Under the pieces are notes generated by a model that worked only from the letters and a program-made list of their open reading frames with translations, ran no database searches and was not told the DNA's origin. From positions 2,976,001 to 3,040,000 of the forward strand of contig NZ_CP097635.1 in the NCBI RefSeq assembly GCF_023573145.1: a stretch of 64,000 nt of DNA, given 5' to 3'. The stretch comes from Aquincola tertiaricarbonis. Lineage in GTDB: Bacteria; Pseudomonadota; Gammaproteobacteria; Burkholderiales; Burkholderiaceae_C. Positions 1 to 6,752 of this stretch are shown here, piece after piece. The translations under genes and the position numbers were made by a program. Position 1 is the stretch's first letter; each line of letters begins with the position of its first letter.

Positions 1-969
<969 letters not shown>

Positions 970-983
970 GTGATTCTCCCGGG

Positions 984-1799
984 CTACTTCACAGCGCCAA
1001 AGGTCAGGCCTTGCACCAGCTGCTTTTGACTGAACCAGCCCACCACCACGATGGGCGCGATGGCCATCAGCGAAGCGGCCGACAACTTGGCCCAGAACAG
1101 GCCCTCGGGGCTGGAATACGAGGCGATGAGGGTGGCCAGCGTGCCGGCCTTGGACGAGCTGAGGTTGAGCGACCAGAAGGCCTCGTTCCAGCTCATCACC
1201 AGGCAAAGCAGCCCGGTGGAGGCCAGCGATCCCATGGCCAGCGGGCGGATGACGTGCTTGAACTCGCCCCAGATGCCGGCGCCGTCCATGCGCGCGGCTT
1301 CGAGGATGTCGCCCGGGATGTCCTTGAAGCCCGAATACAGCATCCACACCATGATGGGCAGGTTGGACAGCGTGAACACCACGATCAGCGCCAGCAGCGA
1401 ATCCAGCAGCCCGGCGGTCTGCGCCATCACGTACACCGGCACCAGCGCGCCCACCGCCGGCATCATCTTGGTGGACAGCATCCACATCAGGATGTCGCGG
1501 GTGCGCCGGGTGCGGAAGAAGGCCATCGAGTAGGCGGCCGGCGCCGCGATGGCCAGCCCCAGCACCGTCGACACCACGCTGGTGATCACCGAGTTGATGG
1601 CGAAGTGCAGGTAGTCGCTGCGCTCGTTCACCTCGGCAAAGCTGTGCAGCGTGGGCTCGAAGAACAGCTGCGGCGGAATCGCGATGGCCTGCTGCTCGGT
1701 CTTGAAGGCGGTGAGCACCAGCCAGATCAGCGGAAACACCAGCACCAGCGTCACGCCCCAGGCGGCCACGGTGCGCAGCAGAAGGGTCAGGTTCTTCAT
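984..1799 (-). CDS. Carbohydrate ABC transporter permease, MalG type
   Basis: Inner-membrane permease of 271 aa, binding-protein-dependent transport family, with about six membrane segments. The cytoplasmic EAA loop is visible ([20 protein letters not shown]), the site that docks on the ATPase. The final stretch [18 protein letters not shown] is typical of SmoG/MtlG-like polyol permeases. It lies between the MalF-type permease (12 bases upstream) and the ATPase and is presumably cotranscribed. Its role as half of the channel is known for the family; sorbitol or mannitol as substrate is inferred. Confidence 0.95.
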   Translation of the reverse strand: MKNLTLLLRTVAAWGVTLVLVFPLIWLVLTAFKTEQQAIAIPPQLFFEPTLHSFAEVNERSDYLHFAINSVITSVVSTVLGLAIAAPAAYSMAFFRTRRTRDILMWMLSTKMMPAVGALVPVYVMAQTAGLLDSLLALIVVFTLSNLPIMVWMLYSGFKDIPGDILEAARMDGAGIWGEFKHVIRPLAMGSLASTGLLCLVMSWNEAFWSLNLSSSKAGTLATLIASYSSPEGLFWAKLSAASLMAIAPIVVVGWFSQKQLVQGLTFGAVK

Positions 1800-1811
1800 G
1801 CGGTCTCCTGC

Positions 1812-2669
1812 TCAGTCGAGGTTCTTGCCGATCAGGCGGATGAGGAACACCGCGGCGATGTTGGCCAGCAGCACCGCGAACAGCGCACCGGCCGAAGCCA
1901 CGCCCACGTCGAAGTTCATCAGCGCCTGCTTGAAGATCAGGAAGGCGACGTTGGTGCTCTCGTTGCCCGGCCCGCCACCGGTGGTGGTGAAGATCTCGGC
2001 GAACACGCTCATCAGGAAGATCATCTCGATCATCACGACGACGGCGATGGGCCGCGCCAGGTGCGGCAGCGTGAGGTACCAGAACTTCTGCAGCGCATTG
2101 GCGCCGTCCATGCCGGCGGCTTCCATCTGGTCGCGGTCCAGCGACTGCAGCGAGGTGATGAAGATCAGGCAGGCGAAGGGCAGCCACTGCCAGGCCACCA
2201 TCAGGATGATGGACAGCAGCGGATGCTCGGTGAGCCAGTCCACCGGCTGGAGGCCGAAGAACAGCGCCACCTGCGCCAGCACGCCGTACACCGGGTTCAT
2301 CATCATGTGCTTCCACAGCAGCGCATTGGCCGTGGGCATCACGAAGAAGGGCGAGATCAGCAGCACCCGCACGATGCCGCGGCCGGGAAACGGTTCATTG
2401 ACCAGCAGCGCCAGGGCCACGCCCAGCACCACCGTGATGGCGATGACCGAGCCCAGCAGCAACAGGGTGTTGACCACCGAGGCGCCGAAGTCGGGGTCGG
2501 TCACGAAGTAGTGGAAGTTCTCCAGACCGATGAAGGTCTTGTCGCCCGGCTGCATCAGGTTGTAGCGGACGGCGGAGAAGTACAGCGTCATCAGCAGCGG
2601 CACGATCATCCACAGGAAGAGCGTGGCTACCGCAGGCGCCATCAGCGCGCGGGGCAGGAGTCGGTTCAT
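1812..2669 (-). CDS. Carbohydrate ABC transporter permease, MalF type
   Basis: Inner-membrane permease of 285 aa with a hydrophobic N-terminus ([19 protein letters not shown]) and an EAA loop ([20 protein letters not shown]). It forms the heterodimeric channel with the MalG-type permease downstream. The start follows a GA-rich stretch, 63 bases after the binding-protein stop. Gene order binding protein, MalF, MalG, ATPase matches the smoEFGK/mtlEFGK polyol operons of proteobacteria. Confidence 0.95.
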   Translation of the reverse strand: MNRLLPRALMAPAVATLFLWMIVPLLMTLYFSAVRYNLMQPGDKTFIGLENFHYFVTDPDFGASVVNTLLLLGSVIAITVVLGVALALLVNEPFPGRGIVRVLLISPFFVMPTANALLWKHMMMNPVYGVLAQVALFFGLQPVDWLTEHPLLSIILMVAWQWLPFACLIFITSLQSLDRDQMEAAGMDGANALQKFWYLTLPHLARPIAVVVMIEMIFLMSVFAEIFTTTGGGPGNESTNVAFLIFKQALMNFDVGVASAGALFAVLLANIAAVFLIRLIGKNLD

Positions 2670-2732
2670 CGCGGACCTCGGGTGAAGCAGGGGCCACCGG
2701 CCGTGCGCCGGCGGGCCCCCGGGGGCACGGGC

Positions 2733-4037
2733 TTACTTGTAGTAGCCGCCCTTGCGCATCTCGCGGTCGGCCGCGGCCTGCGAGGTCTTCAGCGCCTGGT
2801 CCACGCTGGTCTTGCCGGCGACGGCGGCGCTCATCTGCTGGCCCACCGCGATGCCGATGGCCTGGAACTCCGGAATGGCCGCGAACTGCACGCCCACGTA
2901 CGGGCTCTTGGGCAACGTGCTGTCGTTCGGGTTGGCGCTGTCGATGGCCTTCTTCTCGGCCGCCGCGAACACCGCCGCCTTCATGAACTCCGGGTTGGCA
3001 TAGGTGGACTTGCGGGTGCCGGTGGGCACCGCCGCCCAGCCCTTTTCCTTGGCCACCAGGTTGATGTAGTCCTTGGAGGTGGCCCAGGCGATGAACTTCT
3101 GCGCGGCATCGGCATTCTTGGTGCCGGCCGGGATGGCCAGCGCCCAGGCCCACAGCCAGTTGGCGCCCTTCTCCGTCACCGCATACGGGCCCTGGGCGAA
3201 GGCCACCTTGTCGGCCACCTTGCTCTGCTTGGGGTCGGTGATGAAGGAGGCGGCGATGGTCGCGTCCACCCACATGCCGCACTTGCCTTCGTTGTACAGC
3301 GCCAGGATCTCGTTGAAGCTGTTGGCGCTGGAGCCGGGCGGGCCGTACTTCTTCAGCAGGTCGACGTAGAACGTGACCGCGTCCTTCCAGGGCTTGGTTT
3401 CCAGCTGCGGCTTCCAGCTCATGTCGAACCACTGGGCACCGAAGCTGTTGGCCATGGTGCTGAGGAAGGCCATGTTGTCGCCCCAGCCCGGCTTGCCGCG
3501 CAGGCAGATGCCGTACACGTTGGGCGGGTTGTGGATCTTGGCGGCGGCGTCGCGCACCTGCTCCCAGGTGGGCCGCTCGGGAAACGTGACGCCGGCCTTG
3601 TCGGTCAGGTCCTTGCGGTACATCAGCATCGAGCTTTCGCCGTAGAACGGTGCCGCATACAGCTTGCCGTCCACCGACAGGCCGTTGCGCATGGCCGGCA
3701 GCAGGTCGTCCACGTCGTAGCCGGCGGTGGGCGTCAGCTCCTTCAGCCAGCCCTTCTTGGCCCAGATCGGCGTCTCGTACATGCCGATGGTCATCACGTC
3801 GAACTGGCCGCCCTTGGTGGCGATGTCGGTGGTGACGCGCGAGCGCAGCATGCCCTCCTCCAGCGTCACCCACTTGAGCTTGATGTCGGGGTACGCCTTC
3901 TCGAACTGCGGCGTCAGCTTCTGCATCTCGATCATGTGGCCGTTGTTCACGGTGGCGATGACCAGCTCGGTGGCGGCGTGCGCCGCACCCGCGGCGGCGC
4001 CCATGCACAGGATCAGGGCGGCCTGGTAAGTCTTCAT
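2733..4037 (-). CDS. Polyol/sugar ABC transporter substrate-binding protein
   Basis: Periplasmic binding protein of 434 aa with a signal peptide ending near AGAAHA (about residue 22), then a family-1 solute-binding fold. Internal stretches such as VTTDIATKGGQFDVMTIG and LYAAPFYGESSMLMYRKDL are characteristic of the SmoE/MtlE mannitol/sorbitol/polyol binding proteins as I know them. It is the first gene of the minus-strand transporter operon. The 144 bases upstream (4038-4181) should carry the operon promoter; I see no clear operator there. A related polyol such as arabitol, or another sugar, is possible. Confidence 0.93.
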   Translation of the reverse strand: MKTYQAALILCMGAAAGAAHAATELVIATVNNGHMIEMQKLTPQFEKAYPDIKLKWVTLEEGMLRSRVTTDIATKGGQFDVMTIGMYETPIWAKKGWLKELTPTAGYDVDDLLPAMRNGLSVDGKLYAAPFYGESSMLMYRKDLTDKAGVTFPERPTWEQVRDAAAKIHNPPNVYGICLRGKPGWGDNMAFLSTMANSFGAQWFDMSWKPQLETKPWKDAVTFYVDLLKKYGPPGSSANSFNEILALYNEGKCGMWVDATIAASFITDPKQSKVADKVAFAQGPYAVTEKGANWLWAWALAIPAGTKNADAAQKFIAWATSKDYINLVAKEKGWAAVPTGTRKSTYANPEFMKAAVFAAAEKKAIDSANPNDSTLPKSPYVGVQFAAIPEFQAIGIAVGQQMSAAVAGKTSVDQALKTSQAAADREMRKGGYYK

Positions 4038-4181
4038 GCTGCGTCTCCTTCTGTTCGTCGGTTCGTCGACGGGGCGAACTTTAGGAGCCGACCTCTTGCG
4101 AGGCGCATACGGATTTCAAAGCAACCGATACGCGATTGCAGCGAAGACTGGGGGTTTACCAGGGTATGGTGCGAGCCCGTT

Positions 4182-4625
4182 TCACACCGCCTGCGCCGCC
4201 AGCCGCAGCTGCCGGCTGTGGCGGCGCTGGCGCGCGGTGCCGCCCTCCTCGGCCTCTTCCTCCTGGGCGAGGAGGTGCTGGTGCCACGGCAGGGCGTGCA
4301 CCGCCGACATCAGGTGCAACATCCGCTCCTCGTCGTCGAGCACGTGGCCTGCCCGGCCGATCAGCACCACGTTGGACAGGATGTTGGTCGGGTCGGCCAT
4401 CGCCACCGCGGTCTTGGACACGGCCACCCAGTCCCAGGCCATGCCCACCAGCCGCCGCGAGACCTGGGCGGCCCACAGCACCTGGCCGTACTCGGCACCG
4501 GTCTGGGCATGTCCGTGCTGTTTTGACAGATTCAGCTGCCGGTAGCGGTGCATCGATCGGTTAAATTCGGATACGGTCACGAGAACCGGCGCCCAGGTAA
4601 CCACGGACCAGATCGGCACGACCAT
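4182..4625 (-). CDS. Hypothetical protein, divergent from LuxR gene
   Basis: A 147-aa protein I do not recognise. It starts MVVPIWSVVTWAPVLVTV, a short hydrophobic stretch that could be a membrane anchor or part of the fold. It has a central region with MADPTNILSNVVLIGRAGHVL, and a charged C-terminus (LAQEEEAEEGGTARQRR). It is transcribed away from the LuxR-family gene at 4722, leaving a 96-base shared promoter region. The position suggests a possible regulatory or functional link to that regulator, but this is inference only. An alternative is a spurious frame, though the spacing and start region look genuine. Confidence 0.55.
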   Translation of the reverse strand: MVVPIWSVVTWAPVLVTVSEFNRSMHRYRQLNLSKQHGHAQTGAEYGQVLWAAQVSRRLVGMAWDWVAVSKTAVAMADPTNILSNVVLIGRAGHVLDDEERMLHLMSAVHALPWHQHLLAQEEEAEEGGTARQRRHSRQLRLAAQAV

Positions 4626-4645
4626 TGTTGTTCTCCAAAGAAGTT

Positions 4646-4711
4646 CGAGAGGGTAGTGTGAGACAGAAATTCAGGCTCGCCAACTGCCAAAACGTGTAGG
4701 CCGCCCTCTCG
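4646..4711. repeat. Long-spaced inverted repeat in the luxR leader
   Basis: CGAGAGGG at 4646-4653 is exactly complementary to CCCTCTCG at 4704-4711, bracketing about 50 bases between the divergent gene and the LuxR start codon at 4722. In RNA the arms could pair just upstream of the ribosome-binding region; in DNA they could be paired half-sites. Function is unproven. Confidence 0.35.
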
Positions 4712-4721
4712 CAGACACGAC

Positions 4722-5435
4722 ATGTTATTGAAGCACTACTTCGACGTCAGCCAGGCAGAGGATATCGACACCTTTCGCCGGCGGTTGATCGACATGGCCG
4801 GGGCGCTGGATTTTCCGCTCATCACCAGCGTGCTCGTGGTGGAAGACCAGCACGCCGGGCGACACCAGCTGCACGAGGTGGGCAATATCCCCGAGGCCTT
4901 TGCCAATGCCTCGCGGGCGCCGGAATCGGTGGCGCGCGACCCGGTGATCAAGCGTTTGCGCACCTTGTCGGTGCCATTCGCCTACGACCAGTCGCTGTAC
5001 GTCGAGGAAAAGGCCGGCGACCTGTGGGAGGAGCAGGCGCCCTACGGCTACCACAGCGGCATCTCGATGGCGCTGCACCTGCCGGACGGCAAGCACTTCT
5101 TCCTGGGCGTGGACCGCGACCATGCGCTGCCGGCAGACGAGGGCCTCTCTCGCACCATGGCCGACCTGCAGTTGCTGGCGGTGCATGCCCAGTCGGCCGC
5201 CGCCCGGCTGCTGCTGCCCAAGGCCGAGCCGGTGGAGCCACCGCCGCGGCTGTCCCCGCGCGAGATCGAGGTGCTGCGCTGGGCGATGGACGGCAAGTCC
5301 AACTGGAACATCGCGCAGATCCTCAACGTGTCCGAGCACACGGTGTCGTTCCACCTGCGAAACGCCTTCGCCAAGCTGAAGGCTTCCACCCGCACCCAGG
5401 CGGTGCTCAAGGCCAAGACGCTGGACCTGCTGTAG
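4722..5435 (+). CDS. LuxR-family regulator with autoinducer-binding-like domain
   Basis: A 237-aa two-domain transcription factor: an N-terminal ligand-binding domain (about residues 20-160) and a C-terminal GerE/LuxR helix-turn-helix (LSPREIEVLRWAMDGKSNWN through HTVSFHLRNAFAKL, about 172-228). The Asp-Pro pair (ARDPVIKRL) and the glycine region (YGYHSGISMALHLPDG) of acyl-homoserine-lactone receptors are kept. The Trp/Tyr residues that contact the lactone in TraR/LuxR are not evident, and VPFAYDQSLY replaces the usual VPxxW. It may therefore sense another ligand. No luxI gene is in the window; a tiny ORF and a GNAT gene follow. Start is an ATG 96 bases from the divergent gene. Confidence 0.9.
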   Translation: MLLKHYFDVSQAEDIDTFRRRLIDMAGALDFPLITSVLVVEDQHAGRHQLHEVGNIPEAFANASRAPESVARDPVIKRLRTLSVPFAYDQSLYVEEKAGDLWEEQAPYGYHSGISMALHLPDGKHFFLGVDRDHALPADEGLSRTMADLQLLAVHAQSAAARLLLPKAEPVEPPPRLSPREIEVLRWAMDGKSNWNIAQILNVSEHTVSFHLRNAFAKLKASTRTQAVLKAKTLDLL

Positions 5436-5439
5436 GGCT

Positions 5440-5460
5440 TGCAGGGGGGGCACCCCTGCA
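5440..5460. promoter_or_regulatory. Palindrome just after the LuxR gene (possible lux-box-like operator)
   Basis: A 21-bp element with perfect 8-bp arms TGCAGGGG (5440-5447) and CCCCTGCA (5453-5460) around five bases. It starts 4 bp after the LuxR stop codon and ends 77 bp before the ATG of a possible short peptide gene. Length and symmetry resemble lux-box operators, so the upstream regulator could bind here. As RNA it could also be a terminator stem for the LuxR gene, but no T-tract follows. The operator role is inference. Confidence 0.45.
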
Positions 5461-5537
5461 TGGTTGTGTAGCTTACGCCGCTCAGGCGCTTTCGAGAAAC
5501 TGCGTTCCATCGGATCACGGTTTTCAAGGAGCGCAAC

Positions 5538-5588
5538 ATGACTCAATCGCACAGCATCGCCCCGGCCTTTCCCCGCGTCGGTTTCTGA
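5538..5588 (+). CDS. Possible 16-aa peptide gene between LuxR and GNAT genes
   Basis: A very short frame encoding MTQSHSIAPAFPRVGF, preceded by a strong ribosome-binding sequence (AAGGAG, ending seven bases before the ATG). It lies alone in a 330-base gap (5436-5765), downstream of the 5440-5460 palindrome and upstream of a terminator-like hairpin at 5693-5715, so it could be the only coding part of a short transcript. It could be a signalling peptide, a leader peptide, or a chance ORF within a small RNA. No homolog comes to mind. The good Shine-Dalgarno and the bracketing elements argue for translation. Confidence 0.4.
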   Translation: MTQSHSIAPAFPRVGF

Positions 5589-5692
5589 TTTCAGGCTGAG
5601 TTTGGCCCCGCGGCGCCCGGAGTTTTTCCGGCGGGCTGCAGAACAACAAGACCGCCAACTCTCACAGGGCGCGGCAATCATCCCCGAAAAAC

Positions 5693-5719
5693 GCCCCCAA
5701 CCTTGGCTGGGGGCGCTTT
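5693..5719 (+). terminator. Intrinsic-terminator-like hairpin before the GNAT gene
   Basis: Perfect 8-bp GC stem CGCCCCCA (5693-5700) and TGGGGGCG (5708-5715) with a 7-base loop, preceded by AAAAA and followed by CTTT. The T-tract is short. It would end transcripts from the LuxR/short-peptide region about 47 bases before the GNAT start codon, or act as an attenuator for the GNAT gene. Confidence 0.5.
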
Positions 5720-5765
5720 CCGCATTTCCATTCCAGATATTCGTACACGTCGGAAGGAGGTTTTG

Positions 5766-6203
5766 ATGGCCGATGCCGAACGTGCCAGCCAGCCACAGCA
5801 CCGGATGGCCCCGGTGAATCTCACCGACTATCCCAGCCTGGTGCGCATCTGGCAGCAGTGCGGCCGCGATACCGAGACGCTGCGCACCACCTTCGTGTGG
5901 GAAGCGCTGCGCCGGGCCACGCAGGTGCGGGCCTACCGCACGCCCACCGGGCAGGTCATCGGCTTCCTCATCACCTCCGGTGAGCGGCTGGAAGTGGTGT
6001 GCGTTGCGCCCGCCTACCAGGGCCAGGGCGTGGGCGCACAAATGCTGCACTTCGCACGCGAGCAGCTGGGTGCCCGCGAGGTACAGCTCGACAGCCTGCC
6101 GCCCGGCCTGTGGGACTTTCTGTCCACGCAAGGCATGCGGCCAGCCACGGGCGCCCGCCACCTGCCCCTGCCGCAACCCCGTGCCTCGCAGGTGTCGCTG
6201 TGA
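5766..6203 (+). CDS. GNAT-family N-acetyltransferase
   Basis: A 145-aa cytoplasmic acyl-CoA N-acyltransferase fold protein. The acetyl-CoA-binding motif A is clear in LEVVCVAPAYQGQGVGAQML (about residues 76-95). The substrate is unknown; similar short GNAT proteins modify amino acids, polyamines, antibiotics or protein N-termini. The start is set by a very strong ribosome-binding site (GGAAGGAGG) just before the ATG at 5766. The stop codon overlaps the GTG of the next small gene, so the two are probably translationally coupled. It lacks LuxI-type motifs, so it should not be called an AHL synthase. Confidence 0.85.
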   Translation: MADAERASQPQHRMAPVNLTDYPSLVRIWQQCGRDTETLRTTFVWEALRRATQVRAYRTPTGQVIGFLITSGERLEVVCVAPAYQGQGVGAQMLHFAREQLGAREVQLDSLPPGLWDFLSTQGMRPATGARHLPLPQPRASQVSL

Positions 6204-6436
6204 CCGAGCAGACCGGCCTGCCGCGCCCCGCCTTGCCCGTGGGCGCACTGCCCCTGCGCCTGCACGGCGAGCTGGTGGTCGTCAGCCCCGCGGCGGCGCC
6301 CTCGCTGCGCCCCGGTGCCGAAGGCTGGGTGGTGGAGATCGACGCGGCGCCGCAAGAGGTGCACTACACGATCGAGTTCGACGACGGCGCGATGGTGCAC
6401 CTGCCCGCGCACCTGGTGCTGAACCACCCTGGCTGA
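6200..6436 (+). CDS. Small unknown protein coupled to GNAT gene (78 aa)
   Basis: A small protein I do not recognise, starting with GTG at 6200 inside the stop codon of the GNAT gene (4-base overlap). The sequence alternates short beta-prone stretches (LPLRLHGELVVVS, GWVVEIDAAPQEVHYTIEF, AMVHLPAHLVLNHPG), compatible with a small beta-barrel or SH3-like fold. The overlap argues for co-expression and joint function with the acetyltransferase. An alternative upstream start in this frame would overlap the GNAT gene much further and is less likely. Confidence 0.6.
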   Translation: MTEQTGLPRPALPVGALPLRLHGELVVVSPAAAPSLRPGAEGWVVEIDAAPQEVHYTIEFDDGAMVHLPAHLVLNHPG

Positions 6437-6752
6437 GCGCATTCCGTGCGCCGCGCCGGTGCGCGCAGCCCCTTGCTGGCGCATTTGCGGCGCATTCGCA
6501 GCCCTGATCGCTGGGCACGAACGTTGCGTGATGCTCACCGCCTGCCGCGGTAGCGTCGCTGCGGCCAGGCCTCCCCTCCGCTGATGACGGCGGACCACCG
6601 ATCGCGCGGCAGCCCCTGGCTGCGGCCGTTGGTGGATTCCACCCGTACTCAAAACCAGAGGTGGCGGCGCATGCCTGCGCCCCGCCGGGGTCGGCCGAGG
6701 CGCAGCTCCTGCTCAGCACCGCGGCCCGCCCGCGTATGACCAGGATGCAAGC
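6437..6752. other. 316-base intergenic region upstream of nirBD
   Basis: No credible gene seen. It should hold the nirBD promoter and leader. A nested hairpin is visible: GCAGCC-CCT-GGCTGC at 6609-6623 enclosed by CCACC (6595-6599) and GGTGG (6631-6635), without a T-tract. I do not see a paired-hairpin-plus-terminator arrangement as clear as the one before the FNT gene, nor an FNR box. Confidence 0.6.

Noticed and set aside
1011..4526. Very long plus-strand open frame opposite the ABC transporter genes
   Set aside because: His/Gln/Arg-rich translation without any fold; it is the antisense shadow of three clearly recognised minus-strand genes in GC-rich DNA. Many similar shadows across the window were dropped for the same reason.
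5766..6203. GNAT gene as a LuxI-type acyl-homoserine-lactone synthase
   Set aside because: It is next to a LuxR-type gene, but the protein has a typical GNAT motif A (YQGQGVG) and is shorter than LuxI, with no LuxI-type N-terminal Arg/Trp/Phe pattern.
6437..6752. A second NasR-type antitermination leader upstream of nirBD
   Set aside because: Hairpins exist (6595-6635) but there is no terminator with a T-tract and the candidate hexaloop GATGAC lacks A at position 1.
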